Source: Tetraselmis striata (taxonomy: Eukaryota > Chlorophyta > Chlorodendrophyceae > Chlorodendrales > Chlorodendraceae). Taken from it: a stretch of 64,000 nt of DNA. The notes beneath the pieces are model-generated. The model was not told the DNA's origin and did not search any database. It saw nothing but the letters and a program-made list of their open reading frames with translations. The first letter of the stretch is position 1. Each line of letters opens with the position of its first letter. A program made the position numbers and the translations under genes. Positions 34,224-48,200 of this stretch are shown here, one piece after another. Location of the stretch: the NCBI GenBank assembly GCA_006384855.1, contig VCJN01002378.1:124001-188000 (forward strand). Reading direction: 5' to 3'.

Positions 34224-37200
34224 TTAAAAGTCGAACAGGTCGTTCATGAGGTCCTGGTTTGCCACAATCACGCCGCTGCCGTTGGACTGCCCGATCGGCA
34301 GGGCACCCTTTTGCCGGCTCGGCTGCGCTGGGCGCCGACCTCTGCGGCGCTCCCCGGCCGAACGGGGCGCTGCCTGCCGCGGTGTCGCTGCTCGCGACGT
34401 TGGGGAAGGAGAAGGACGCGGCTGGAGGCTGCTCGGCGGGCCAGGGATGCTCCTGCGCATGGACGTGGCGGGGGGGGGGGGGCGCAGGGTCAGCGAGCTG
34501 CCATCAGGCGCAGCGTGGAGCTACCAGGGGAGGATGGGGCCGCCTGGAGCCTCCTAAAGGGATGGATGGGGGAGGGGGGGGGGGAGTGCGCAACTTCAGC
34601 CGTCAGGCGGAAATGCCTATGGGTGCGGATGCACCGATAAATGAGAGCCCTTCAAGCCTCCAATAATTGGGCTTGCTTGCAACTGATAGGAGCATCCGCT
34701 GTTGTTCCGGTAAAGTTTCGTCTACAGTTCACCTCTGGCAGGCAAGGCAGATCTGTATTTGTAGTGTTCTGATAGCCGCGCCCGCACCCGTAGGTAGCAT
34801 GCACCCTCATTCTGAGGGTTATGGCAAGGGGTCCCATAGGCGCACCCGCACCAGCAGGTGTACAACAATGATAGGTATGTACGTATATATACATAAACAT
34901 ATATGTATACACTTGTATCATATATATGCTGATGAGGTCGTGCGGGGGGGGGGGGGGGGGGTCAGAGACTTGTGAGGAATAGGATTGGAGGAAATGAGGC
35001 GGGGAAAGGCGGGGGGGGGGGGGGGGGGGGGGCAGCGGACCGGCGGGGCAGGGGGCACCGCAGCGGCACCCAAGCCGTCCGCGCTTGCCGCCGTGGCTTC
35101 CGCAGTAGTCGGTTGGGGTCCCTCCGCCGGAAGCCGGGGGCGCTCGTGCCGGCTGGGCGGCCGCCCGCAGGCGCTGCTTGGCCTTGCCGCCGGCTCGGGA
35201 CGCGCCGCCGCTGCCGTTGCTGCTGGCGGTGGGGGCGGCAAGGCGCGCCCGGTGCACATCCTGTCGAGGTACGCAAGTGTCAGTCAAAACACACGAATCT
35301 CACAACATTGATGATCGATTGTGCTAGGAAAAGAAGGGAGAACAAATAAGAATGACCTAATTATATACTATCCCAAAAAAAAGATAAGGAAAGAACGAAC
35401 AGGACGCCGTAAGGGAACATAAAATTCTCACAACACTGGACCTAGAGGAGTTTTTGTGGCGCGCTTTGTATTTTAGCTTTGGCCTCATGAAGTGGAGCTG
35501 CCACCTGTCATGTGACAAATGAACGTCCTATGGTCGCGATGTCAATGTCATGCTGCGCGTAGATGCAGCGACAAGTGCGTGTAATACGCGCGTGCCGTGT
35601 TCCCGAATGGATCCGTAACAGTCTTTGTACGACATTGTACATACCTTCAATACTGTCATACTGATACGGCATCAGCAATATACCGATCCATTTAGGTCTC
35701 CTATCTGAAGGAGCTGGACTGATTGGTGGCTGCGTTCTCTTCTTGGTTCTCGTTTGTCCGGATCTTTGTAATCGGCTACGGTATGTTTATGCGATTCTCA
35801 TGTTGAATTATCATATTCCGTGATAATATGCCGCTAATTCCAACACGTGATGGGCAGATAGCACAGCACGGAATCATGGATTACTACTGGCGATTCAACC
35901 ATGTATTCGTGCATCAACCTGATAGTCTGTACAAACACTGTAACAGCCTTCCTGGTCGATGTATTTCGGCAACATCGTCCCGGCGTGTCCTGGCTGTACC
36001 CGGTTTATGCATTAGCCCTTCGGGTTCGAATGAGGCAATGATCTACGGACTATGCCAGACCTACGACTGTAAATGGCGCAAGAGGTTGAGTGCTGGGGCG
36101 GCTTCAGCCGATGTCCCAGGGCGAACTTTACTTTACTTTACTCTACTGCAACAGCCTGAAGCATTTCCAGCGCATTTCAGGGTATTCCGGGATTATTATC
36201 ATTCGGCACACACTCAGGTTCAGAAAGTGGAGCCGACAAGCCCCCCCCCCCCCCCCCCCACCCGAACGAATACATTAGGATTACATATACATCGACTAAA
36301 ATGCATGTAGCATTCCTCAGATAGACACGCACTACAGCACAAGGCTGAAACGTCACGTGATCAGGTAGCAACTTGAGCCAGCGGGGTCGATCCGTTTTCC
36401 TTGTGATATCGGCAACGGAGCTCTCGCTACAGCAATCCAAGTTTGCTGTCGCGCCCATGTCGCAGTGTTGCGCTCTCAAGGGAGGGGTGAGGGGCGCACC
36501 AGGCTGGGGCTCGATACGTCACTGGAGTCCTGGCTGCTGTTGAGGCTTGCCTCCAGGCGCCCCAGCCGCGCGTTGATGAACTCGATCTCAGCCACACCGC
36601 CCCCTGTCGCCGCGCACGGGGGCAACGCACAGCAGTGCGTCAGTGGTGGTGCGTGCGCCTGGCCTGCTCGCCAAAGGGTTCCCCCCCTCCGCTTCTTTGG
36701 TCAGCACTTGCAAGCATCGTATAAGCCAGAAAAAAAAAACCAGGCTTTGGGTTCACCACATATCATTGGTATTAGGTTAGGGTTGCAAGGGCTTTATGGT
36801 ATATTTACAGGTTTTAATGGTTTTATTTTAGGGTTGCAAGGGTTTCAAGGATATTAGGTACGATTACTCCAGAGTAGTCCGGCTTTTACCACTCCTGTCC
36901 CGGGGGCGGACAGGAAAAGTTCGGGTTTTAATGCCGGTAATAGGTTTTTCGTCGTTTGGGAGCGCCAGAACTCTAATCCACAAATACGACTACTCATCCC
37001 ACTGAATACTCGTAACATATGGGATTTAGGTTGTAATGACCCTAGGGTTTTAGTCAGGCCTGGAGCGCCGGGTCGCAGCCGCGGCAGGGGCGCATGGGTA
37101 CGGGTGGATGAGCGGTGGGGGGGGGGGGGGGGGGGGGGGAGGTTAGGGAGGGCGCGGGCGCCCACCGGCGGTCGGGATCCGCGAGGGCGGGTGGCTGCGC

Positions 37201-40200
37201 AGCTCCTGGATCTCCTGCCGCAGCCGCTCGTTTTCGCCCAGCGCGCGCTGCAGCTGCTGCTTCACCGCCTGACCCGCGGCGGCGCAACAACAGGACGCCC
37301 CTTTGTCAGCGCCGGTGTCACCATTGCACGCTTTGCTGTCAATTTTATGAAAGGGATGAGGGAGACCTGACGGCACTCCCAGAGGGCACTCAAAGAATGC
37401 CAGATGGCTGAGGCATAACATCTTCATGTGATACATGGCAGTCCTGCTGGGACATAATACTCAACATACATGTGTATGCATCTGTGCATGTTAAGCGGCA
37501 TACACATGGTATCTATGGTGGTGAACATCTGTTGTATAAATAAATGCATTTAGATATGATATGATATATGGGATAATTTACATACATACATACTTGAATG
37601 CAAACATATATAATCCGATACATGTATCAAATCCATGTACATGTGTATTAGTTATTCTTATGAGGATAAGATGCACAGAGAGGGAGGGAGGGAGGCGAGG
37701 AAGAAGAAGAACTTCACATGGAGCTGCAGGTGGCGAAAGAGGCATCACCGCATGCCAAACTTGGGCATACAGCTAAGACCTTATCCTCGTAAGCATAATA
37801 ACAATGATAATACGATATATCTGCGCGAGCCTGCCTGGGTGCTTCACGCGGAGGTTGGGGAGGGGAGGGGGAGGGAAGGAGGGGAGAAGGAAGGGGGGCA
37901 GCAGCGCACCTCGAGCTGCATGGCCTCCGCGCTGCGCGGCGTCATGGCCGACTGCCGCCCCGACTCACTCCCGTCGCGGCTGGGCACGCGCACCAGCGGC
38001 CGCAGCGGGCCCGCCAGCGAGCTGCTGGGCCGCGACGCGCTGGGGGACGGCAGCTCCTCACGCAGCGCCTCCGCGGGCCTGAGTCGCAGCATCGGCCGCA
38101 AAGATCAGGACGGCGCTCATCGGATCGAGTGGCCACGCACGGCATTGATGCCCACATCAGCCCCCTTCCTCATGCCCCCCTTTCCTGTCTCTCAAAGTGG
38201 TACAAAAACCATGACATGCAATATACCCTAGACAAGGAGACGGCTCCCTGCATGTCTGCCAGCGGCAACCCCGCCATGTTCCGACAGGTTTAGTACAGCT
38301 TGCCATTGCTGTTGACAACGCTCAACCAGGACGACCGCGGCATGGTATCAAAGACCTAGCAAACCCGACAGACGCTACGCTGCGTCACGTCTGCTCGAGC
38401 AACAGAGGCCGTCCGCTCCGCAATCTTGCAATATTAACCGCCTTTCCTGATCTCATTGCAGTCGACACAATTCGACTGCATGTCGACAGAAACGCTGCCC
38501 GTGCTCGACTTTCCCTCTGAATCCTCACAAGTGGGATTGGTCGCTGTGGCGACCGGAAGGGAAAGATTGGGCATGCTGAACCAAGGAGGGAAAGGGAGGT
38601 CACAATCGCATACGGGCGCTTCAACGTGCGCGCGGCGCGTGCAGACGTCAAGGGACACCACGCGTTGTCTGCGAAGTCCGTATCTATAATAAGTCTACTA
38701 GGATGTAAGTTCGGCAATTAGAAACAGAACAGGATAGAAAAATGTGTTGATATTCTGGATTATTCTATAAACAAACTGACAGATATATCTCAGTCGTATT
38801 GCGATTCGATTTCGAAAAGCACTAAATACAGTGTTTGAATTTGTATTGCCCATTCATTCAGGGGAAGTATATGTGCATTGTTTGAAATCGAATACCGATG
38901 CAGGACTGCAAAACGAAAAGATTGCGCTAATCATGCGAGCAATGATTAATGCGCGTTGCTAGGCCATCCATGTGCTTCCGCATCGGATCGTATCAGATTG
39001 GGTACTTTAGTATTCCTTATACGATATGAGGATGAACGCGTATACGAGTATATACTGGTAAGAATTACATAGCGCGTTTGGTAAGGATTAAAAAGCCGTG
39101 AAATCAGGTGTAGGCATGAATGGTCATATATTCCTTGGTACTGTGTCTAAACAATCTATTGCGATGGAACTTCACTTGAGCTGAACGTAGCAATGTTCAG
39201 TTCAACCCTTAATGGAGACATAAATGCATGCACGCGCGGTCGGTCTCAATGATGGAGAAAAGGGCAATATTCGATCATTTTGGGTCCAACCCACGACCTC
39301 TAGAATGATAATTAAAATGTAATTAGAATGTACGAGAATACCATAATAGAATAGAATAGGAAAAACGCTAGAAGGGTGGCAAATTAAACACGGCCAGGCA
39401 CCGCAGATTAAAATTAATTGCCACCTACGTGCTGGTAAATCATACATCTGGACTCGTAACGTCGCTAAGTAACAACTAGCGACAGTAACAACAACATGCG
39501 CAGCCCGCTCCAGGAACACCGCAGCAGTGCCAGCAGCGTAGTCGCCACTGAACGGGTCCCACACAGCGAGGTGCCCCCACATTTTCACTGCGGGTGAAAC
39601 AGTGCGCCAGTCGTACTCCGACGGGTACGTCCGGTCAGCGCAGCCGGTCTGTAGGAGGCCAACTCCTGCTTTGCCGTCACAGGCACGGCGGCTATGCTGT
39701 CCAGAGGAAAGCAGCCAGGGGAAAGGTTGACGTCGGATGCGAAGCGAAGGGGGGAGGGAGTGGTGGGTGGCAGCGGGGGGAGGGGGGGGGGGGGTTGCTG
39801 AGCCGCGCGCACCTGCCCATGCCGTGCACCCCCTCCCGTCCCAGCTGCGGGATGGCCGATGCAGAGCCGCTGCGCTGGAAGGGCGACGACGGCGTGCGGG
39901 GTGAGTTCTCGCGCAGCAGCTGGTTCTCCACCTTGAGCTGCTCCACCTCCCGGCGCAGCATCTGCACCGTCCATCCAAGAGCGGCGGCGCAACGCGCACA
40001 CGGGTCATTGGCCAGCGGTCGGAGGTGGTTGTGAGAAAACAGCAATACCGACTTGTGCCTCAAACGCACAATCAAAGACTCTTGAAGAAAAATCGGAGGG
40101 TTTCTGAGTCACAGGCATTGCTTTCAGAATGATGATCAAAGTGGGAGCGGCAAGAGGCATTGTCAACGCCATTGAGAACAGCGGCAGCGATGGTAAGGCA

Positions 40201-43200
40201 TGGCGATCCTACACGGGTATGCCAGTTCGAAGCAGCTCACGCAGGGCGCGTGTCAAGTCCAGCGAACGCAGTGAGGGGGGCGTGGGGAAGAGGGGCGCAC
40301 CTGCACCATCCCCTCCTGCTGCACATCCACCTGCTGCACCGGCTTGTTGACGATGTTCTTGGCGCGCGTGGCGTAGTGCAGCGTGCTCAGCGTCTCCTCC
40401 ACCGCGGCGCTGCTGGGCGAGCAACACGCGATGAAGAGCGCCAGCGAATTGCCGCCCAGGCTGTCAGCTAGCAGCTTGGTCAGCTTGGAGTCGCGGTACG
40501 GGACATGGATGTTGGACACCTGCCGCGCATCTGCCAGCGCGGAGATGACCTGCGGGTTGGGTGGGTCCAGAGGGATGAGGGGTTCAACCACAGTGGTACA
40601 TGTACATGCATATGTTCATGGATGTGGATATGCACATGTGTATACATAATATACAAATATGTATATGTGCATACATACATATGAACATGGGTGTATATAT
40701 ATGCGAACATGTGTATATAAATGAACATCTTTATGTATGTACCGCTAGCTCTGGCCATGCCGGCGTCAGATCTTCCCAGGACTTAAGAAGTTGTAACGGA
40801 CAAGCGGCTCTGGGTGCGGACACATGTATCAGGACCCGCGATGCCCGCCTCACATTGGGGGTGCATGCTGCCTACAAGGACATCGGCCATATATTTGCGG
40901 TTAGCTTCGTTCCATGGTTGGCCAGTGACAGGTTGGGCAGATCTCCGATCTACAGTGCTTTTACGACTATATTGGCACCCGTATCAAGCAATAAAAAACA
41001 AATATCTGAGACTGCGATTCGGAACATGGCGATCAGAGTAAGATACGGTGACATGCGCAAACCCGTTGCGGATCCGCGTGGCATCCAGATGAGAGGAAAT
41101 CACACAGAGGGGCGCTTGAAGCTGGAACAACATGTTGATATGCCTCGGGGGAGGGGGGGGGGGGGCGGGGGGAGAGGGAGAGAGAGCTTGCATGTAGCTG
41201 CAGGTGGTTAGATGCCCCAGACAGATATAACAACAGGCCATCCACACATACATACATGCACGCGCACGCACGTACGCACCTTGCCCAGCGTGAACAGCGA
41301 GCGGTTGATGTTGGAGGTCTCCTTCACCATGCCGCCTTGGCTCTGCGAGTCCTTCAGCCGCTCGCTGCCCGCGAGGTCCACGAACGACACCTGCCACACC
41401 AGCGGGGGTCAGGCTGAGGAGTAGGTCATGCAGTGGCGACCCTGCCTGAGCGAAAGTGTGTCACACCACTAGGACGGAGGACTTGGTGCCAAGTGGGGAG
41501 TGAACGCAGGTACAATGGGCAACAACCTCTGCTTACTCGGTGCTGCAGGCATGACCGCGCGGGGCGAGGCGCGGCGCACCTTGCCGTCGCGCACCGAGCC
41601 GTCCGGGCCGCGCGTGGCGGTGTGGATGGTGAACACCGAGTGGCTGCGACTGCTCTCCATGTTGAGCTCGTGCGAGCCGACGGAGCGGTTCTTCAGCCCG
41701 GCCGCCATCACCGACATCATCTCCTCCTGGCTGCCGCACGCCACCTCCTTCAGCTCCGGCACGTGGAAGCCCTGCCCCGGGATCAGTGGCAGGGGGCGGA
41801 GGGAGAGGCGTTCAGCACCCACAGACATGCTGCAACCCAACAATTGACAGTTGCAATATTGGTATCAATTGCCAAATATTATATCATTCTCAAACACTTT
41901 TTAAACAGAAACAATAATAAAAGCTTGGTGTACACATTCTCAAATTTGTAGGGGTGGACCTTGCGGGCGTCAAAGCGCACAGGCAGCTGCTCGCGCGTCC
42001 AGTTGATGAGGTCGTAGATCTGCTCGTTGTAGATCTCCAGGAAGGAGCAGCGCACGGCGGTTGCGGCGGCGCCGCGCTGGGCGATGGCGCCAAAGAGGTG
42101 CGTGCACGAGCGCGCCATGAGGCCGGTGCCACCCGCGTGCCGCCCCTCCTCACCGCCGCTCATGGTGTACGTCTTGCCGCTGCCCGTCTGCCCGTACGCC
42201 AAGATGGAGGTGCAGTAGCCGTCCAGCGAGGCGTCCAGCAGCGCGGGCACGTTGCAGAGCTGCATCACGCGCGCCTGCGTCGCCTCGGGGCCCAGGCACG
42301 CGTGGAAGCGGAAGGACTTCTCCATGCTGGAGCCGCGCGGGCCCGTGGATACCACCTGCCAGCACCCGCGGCAGCACCCGCGCCTCAGTCCCCCTCCCCC
42401 CCCTCCTGCAAGTCCCCCCGACCCCTGGCCAAGCAGCTGTGTGTTTGTGGGGGGGGCATCCCCGCGGAGGCGAGCAGCGTGCCCACCTGCAGCTCGCTGG
42501 AGTTGACCGCGCGCGCCACAAACGCATCTCCGCGCCCGGACTCGTGCGGCGACAGCGGCCGAATGCGCACCGCCACCTGCCGGCGGCGCCAGGCGCCCTG
42601 TCAGCCTCTCGCCAGCAGGCGACCGATCCCCAGCCTACGATTGCCTCCCCCTACATCGCCACCACTGCCACCACTGCCAACACCAGGCTGATGCCGGGCG
42701 CTCAGCCCGCCAGCTACCCGCATCACCCTCCCCCTACAGCGCCCACCTTGATGTTGTCGCCCTGGTCCAGAGCGTCCGAGCTGTGCCTGCGGCGGTGGCC
42801 AGTCTTCTTGGGCAGCGTCCTCCAGCGGGTACAGCCCCGAGCCAGCGTTGCCCCCGCCCACAAAGGGCGGCGGGCGGTGCGTCTGCGGCGAGGCGGAGCG
42901 CCCGCGGCTGGTGGTACGGCTGCGGGGGCCGCCAGGGGGCACGGGCCCGCCGGGCGGTGGCCTTCCCCGCGCCTGTGCCTGTGCATGCGCATGTGCCTGC
43001 TGGGCCGCCGCCATCTGGGCTTGGGCTCGCTCTGGGCGACACCGGGCAGCGAGCGCGCCTCAGGGCTCGCGCCGGGAGGGGGACGGCATCTGAGCCTGGA
43101 CTGGTGGCTAGCTGACAGGGAGGCTGGGAGAGAAGCCATTCGCACCTGACATCTGCGGTGGCGGGTGCATCATCGGCGGCATGATGACGGCACCGCCGTG

Positions 43201-44005
43201 CTCGTAGATGCCGGGCGGGGCGCCTCCGTAGCCGCTGGGCGGCAGCGGCATCATGCCTGGCAGGAGGGGAGCACATCCTCACCACCTGTCACATAGCCCT
43301 TTACGCCCCCCCCCCCCCCCCCCCCTTGAGTGGGCAACCCCCTCCCCTCCCAGGCCCCTACCTACAGAGGGTGTATGTGTGTGTGTGTGTGTGAGGGGGG
43401 GGGGGGGGGGGGTGATGGGGAGGGGGAGGGGAAGGGGGGTACCTGTGGCGCCCTGATGATGCGGAGGCGGGAAGAAGCCAGGCGGCGGCATGAGCACCGC
43501 CCCCGCAGGCATGTGCTCCCATCCTGGCGGCGGCGCAGAGCCAGGTGGAAAGCCCCGGCGGCAGGAAGGGGGGGTAGCCGCCGCTGGGCGGGAATCCATC
43601 GGGCGGCGGGTGCATGTAGCCGCCAGGTGGGCCGGGCGCCTGCTCGGACCGCGCGGGGTTAAGTCGGCTGGTCGCGCCTTGCTGCCGCCCGATCGCCCGC
43701 CCTATGCTCGCGTAAATAAATATCTGCTACTCGTGCCCACTGGCGGGGACTGGGATTGCGGAACCCGCTCCTGGTAGGACCGTGGACATGGGCAATAGGG
43801 CGACGAGCGTGGCGACCGACTGCATGCCAGGGAAGCGACAGCCCGCGACGGCACGGGAATGTTAAGGCTGCCTGTCCTGGGCATCTGCTGCGTCCGCCGT
43901 GTCTCCCTCGCCACGGCAAGATGAAGCTCGCTGGGCGGCCGTGCGTTGCCCCCCCCCCCCCCCCCCGCCTCGCGCGCCCCTTCTAACCTTCTTCACCCCC
44001 GGCAT
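34224..44005 (-). CDS. kinesin motor protein with Pro/Gly/Met-rich N-terminal extension
   Basis: Exons on the minus strand: 44005-43988, 43639-43443, 43256-43146, 43058-42747, 42576-42487, 42355-41960, 41771-41580, 41390-41280, 40549-40301, 39961-39813, 38078-37910, 37268-37166, 36603-36500, 35260-35041 and 34452-34224. The motor (about residues 212-558) starts [12 protein letters not shown] and has the P-loop [13 protein letters not shown], switch [12 protein letters not shown], switch II VDLAGSE and [16 protein letters not shown], so it should be an active ATPase on microtubules. Before it is a 200-residue Pro/Gly/Met- and Gln/Ala-rich region. After it come short coiled coils ([50 protein letters not shown]), Ser-rich stretches and the end [11 protein letters not shown]. 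The subfamily is not assigned. Four exons (43443-43639, 42747-43058, 35041-35260, 34224-34452) are one base too long, with runs of four or five identical bases at the likely spots. Confidence 0.88.
34616..34794 (+). mobile_element. MITE-like element, copy 7 (terminal repeats visible)
   Basis: CCTATGGGTGCGGATGC (34616-34632) pairs with GCGCCCGCACCCGTAGG (34778-34794) with three mismatches. The interior has GGGCTTGCTTGCAAC, TTCGTCTACAGTTCACC and CTGGCAGGCAAGGCAG. It lies in a kinesin intron. Confidence 0.7.
40140..40300. other. kinesin intron sequence, nothing further seen
   Basis: Part of the intron between the exon ending the motor (40549-40301) and the coiled-coil exon (39961-39813). No additional exon fits the phase. 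Confidence 0.4.
40600..40745. repeat. ATAC/ATGT-rich microsatellite
   Basis: Irregular units of TACATGCA, TATGTTCA and GTATAT with a bias to TA steps, in a kinesin intron. It yields artificial Tyr/Met/Cys ORFs on both strands. Confidence 0.75.
40811..40986 (+). mobile_element. MITE-like element, copy 8 (degenerate)
   Basis: It keeps GGGTGCGGACACATG at the left, CACATTGGGGGTGCATGC in the middle, and CAGTGCTTTTACGACTATAT then GGCACCCGTATC at the right end, in the order of copy 1. The core is diverged. It lies in a kinesin intron. Confidence 0.5.
43367..43410. repeat. (GT)n followed by G homopolymer
   Basis: About 12 GT units run directly into a long G run. On the sense (minus) strand of the kinesin intron it reads as C run then (AC)n. 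Confidence 0.9.
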
Positions 44006-45224
44006 GCGATACGGGCTGCCCGCCGCGACTCGTCAAATCTGACGACCCTGACTGCAAAAAAATGACTTCTCGACACATAAGAAGATTATTAATTAGTGAA
44101 TGTAAATATTAATATATGTATTCCTTAATGAATTGTCGAGAAATGTATCATATAAATACATTTTTAAAATGGAGACGTCGCTCCCTGCCTGGTCGCGACC
44201 GCGCGTATCGCAAGGGTGCGGGCCGCTCCCGCGCGCGAGCGGATTTGAAATCGCCTTGATTCTCCGCGCGCATCCCCAGTAGCGACTACCGGTAAGGATT
44301 AGGTGGTAGCAATATAAAGTTGCGCGCTGCTGCCTGCCGCCCGTAGTAGTACTTTGCCTTCGCCCGACTCTACCCCGTGTCACCAAACCCAGCACTCGCC
44401 AGTCGCTCGTGCGAGGTTTGCTGTTGCACCCACCGTTCGTGGTCCGTCCGCTGCGGCACGCGTTCACCCTGGCGCAGCAGCAACGCCAGAGGGAGGCCAT
44501 CAAGCCAGTCGCACGAATAGGAAGGCGTCACCCCGAACGTGCAACAACCGGCGGCAGCGCGCGCCTCCCGTCCACGCGGTCCGCCCCTCCCTGCTGAAAC
44601 CCCCTTGCGAGCCAGCGTGGTGGTCAACACCGTCGCCACAGGTCATGGCGTCATGACCCCTCCCCAAAGCGTAACGGCTGGACTAGCTCAGCCAGGGGTG
44701 CTCGACCTCGGCGAGGCAACTGCCGGCGGGCTGATAGAGCGCTTGCTGGTCGGGCCTGACCGGTGTGCTGCAAGTACTCGAATGATTCAAACGAGCGGCA
44801 CCGAAGAGACAGACCGCCGTCACTGGAGCGGGGGGGGGGGGGGGGGGGGGTGCTGTAAGTTGATCGCCGGGGTGAAGTGCGTTAGCTGCTGCGCTATATG
44901 CGCTGCAGGCTGCCCCTCTGACAAGAGACGGCGTCGAAGCTGGGCTAGACGGTATCCCATATGTATTGATAGCGGTAGCGGTGCGGCTCCGCCGTGCGTC
45001 GCTTCGAACGCAAGTACATGGCGAGGGGGCTGTGCGGTATCAATGCAGGGCAGGCATAGGCACCTCGGGTGATGAATTCCTCCATCGCCTCCGCCTTCGC
45101 CTTTCTAGCCCCCCCCCCCCCCCCCCCCCCTACCAACACACACACACACCTCCCCTCTACACAAGAATTGATAGTTGACAGCCATCGGGCCTCCCCCGCC
45201 CCGTCCTGCCGCTGCGCAGTTGGG
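44006..45224. other. divergent intergenic region between kinesin and SDG2-like gene
   Basis: About 1.2 kb between two divergent start codons (kinesin at 44005 minus, SDG2-like at 45225 plus), so it likely carries both promoters. A G run at about 44830-44850 and a C run at 45111-45130 suggest 5' UTR introns. AT-rich sequence lies at about 44050-44175. ORFs here look accidental. Confidence 0.45.
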
Positions 45225-48200
45225 ATGACGTCCGTGACGCCCCCCCCGGACGATGGCAGCCCCGCGGCTAACGGGGCGCCTGCCAAGGCTGCCGACCCGG
45301 CGGCCTCGGCTGCAGTCGCACACAGTGCGCATGGTACCAGCGTGGGGGTTGACTCAGCGGGTGTTCCGCCGGGTCAGCTGATGGACACGTCGGACGGGCC
45401 ATCGGAAACACGAGCGGGTGCGGATGGCGAGGTGACCCCGAAGGAGAGCAGCGAGCTGGCCACTGAGAAGGGAGGTGAGCTGCCCATCGATGAGGGTGGC
45501 AAGCTGGATGCTGCCGAGGGCGGTGAGCCGCCCGCTGAGGGCAAGGCTGGTGAGGACGCCGATCCGGCCCACGCCAGCAGGAAACGCAAGGGGGCAACGG
45601 GCGGCAGCAAGAGCAAGAAGAAGACCAAGTCGGGTGGCAGCGGCGCGGCGGACGCGGGGGGCGCAGCTGGGGGGACGACAGTGCCGCCGCCCCTGCCCGC
45701 GCCGCACGAGGAGGGCTTCCTCACGAGCTGCGAGAAGCTCATCCTCGGCAACATGGGCGCGTACAAGCGGGGGGAGTGGGAGCGCAGCCCCTGGATGGTT
45801 CGGGAGTACGAGACGGTGCGCCGCCCCCCGGCAACACGCCAGGCTGCCGGAGTGGGGGTTGGGCAGGAGGGGGGCAAGCATCGGCTGACAGCATCGGCGC
45901 CCCGGTTGCAACGGCAGGTGGGCGACTTTCAGATCCCGCCGGACGTGCCGGAGGTGGACGGCGCCAACCTCCTGACCAAGCTGGCGTGCTCCATGCCGCA
46001 CAACTGGGTGGGGCCGGACGTCAAGCATATGCTGCAGGTGACCCCCCCCCCCCCCCCCCCTTTTAGCTCCCTCCCCCCTGCAGCCACGTCCGCATCCGCA
46101 CACCCGCGCACAGACACGTTGCGCAGTGGGCCGGCGTGTCTTCTGCCCTAGCTGTGGCTCCGCAGCGGGGCGGAGTGGGGGCCGCCGTGCCGTACATTGG
46201 TGCTGGTGCACCAACATGGTGCCGACATGGGGTGCTGCTGCTGGGCGATGGAGGCACCCTGCCCACCGAGGCACCCTGACCACTTGAGGTGTGCGCTTTC
46301 GTCAGGTGCACCACGACACGCCCATCCAGATCGATTTCTCGCTGGACGAGCCCCTCCACGTGGGAGTGGACCTGCAGCTGTGCAACCTCTGGGGCATCGA
46401 CTCCCACTCGCGGATGGTGAGCGCCGGCCCTTTCGAATCCCCCCCCCCCCCCCCCCCCCCGTCCTCACTCCGGGCAGCACCCCCGCTGATGCCACCCACC
46501 CTCTGCCCCATCGTAGGCCATCTCCGACGTGCTGAAGCACCTGCCGGAGTACTCTGAGGCAGCGCAGCGGGACGCCTTCATCGAGCGGCACCTGCTGCCG
46601 GCCGCCAATGCCTCCGGTGCGACAGCCCCCTCCATCCTCGCCCCCCCTCGGTCACTCATTCACTCACACCCTCAGGGACCCCCCCCCCCCCCCCCCACTG
46701 TCCCCCCCCCCCCCCCCCGTTTCCTTCTCCACGGGGAGGGCACCTGAGGTTCTCAAACCCGTGCTGCAGCTGCCTTTGACGCTGAGGCGCGGGCATGTGC
46801 GGCAGGTGACCGCGGCTGGGACATCCTGACGGCGCTGGCTCGCGTGGAGGAGGGGGCCCGGCGGGCGGAGGACGCGGCGCAGATGGCAGCAGTGCAGGCG
46901 CTCACAAAGGTGGTGGCCGCCGTCCGCTGTCCACTGCCAGTGGCGCTGCCAGCGCAGGGAAGCGGATCACAAGCATGCATGTGCGTGAGGCGGGCAGCGG
47001 CGGGGCGCTGAGGTTTTGGTTGCGCTGGGTGCGGTGGGGGCAGGTGGTGCGAGAGATTGACGAGAGGCCGCCCGAGCCGGTCGTCAAGAAGGTGCGCTCA
47101 CCGCCTGGCAGGGACTGCGGCCTGGTTCGCATGCGCTTTTCCATGCGCAAGTTCGCATGGGCATGCGCATGGGCAGGGAGGCAGGGAGGTGGGGGTTGGC
47201 CTGATCGGCCTGATGTTGTGTGCTTCTCGGGTTGCGACTCGTGCGCAGAGCAAGCCACTACCTGAGCAGGCAGCGCCGCCTTCTGAGCCGGCAGCGGACG
47301 AGCCGGCAGACCCCGTCGACCCCTCCACCCTACGGAGGAGCTTCCGCCTGCACCCCAAGGTGTGCACCTCACGGACTGGTGCCTAAATGCTTGGTGGGGA
47401 TCCGCCCGGGCAGCGGGCTGAGGCGCGTCGGTGCCTGCTTGGCGCTGGGCACCGCTTGCAGGGGCAGGGTGTGATCTGCGTGCGGGAGGGCGGCTTTCCG
47501 GAGGGCACCTTTGTATCCGCCTACTACGGGGACATCTACCCCTCCTGGCGATGGTGAGCGAGCGGCGATGCTGAGCTGCCGCGCCTTCCCCCCCCCCCCC
47601 CCCCCCACGGTGCACTACTCCACCGACCCATGCGCCGTCAGGCCACCTCACCAACCACATGCGCCGCTCCTCAAGCTTGTCCCTGCCCGCCGTTTTGTCC
47701 TTGCGTAAGCATGCCGGTGGCGCCCCCCTCAGGTATGAGCGGCAGGACGCGCTGAAGAAGTCCAACCCCAACAGCGACCTCCCGGACTTCTACAACATCA
47801 TGATGGAGCGGCCCGCGGAGGACCCCCGAGGTGCTGCCGCAGCCCTTTTCCAGCCGTGGAGAGACATGCCTATGCGGCGGCTGTGATGGCTGATGACAAC
47901 GAGCCTGCCTGGCTCTCCCCTCTGTGGCTGTGAGGGGGATGGCATGATGCAGCATAACTAGGCACACTGGCGTCGCCTGGGAAGCAGCTCAGCTTGGATG
48001 GCTCGACGATGACTTAGGCCGCAGACCAGAGGGGAGGGGGGGGGGGAGGGGGGGGGGGTCCGGTATTCGCTTGATGCGAGGACTGGGCAGTTTGGCGCGC
48101 AGCACTCGGGCTCGGCGGCGGTGAATTGGGTTTCATGCAACTACGGTTGCCGCCGCGCCTACAAGAACCCAAATCATTATCCAGCGAAGCGTCGATTTTT

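Noticed and set aside
36015..36040. GGGTTCGAAT, like a tRNA B box
   Set aside because: No matching A box, acceptor stem or CCTCC-side pairing within 80 bp.
36770..37060. TTAGGG and TTTTAGGG strings suggesting telomere repeats (also near 12060)
   Set aside because: They are single, scattered and embedded in unique sequence, without a tandem array of even three units.
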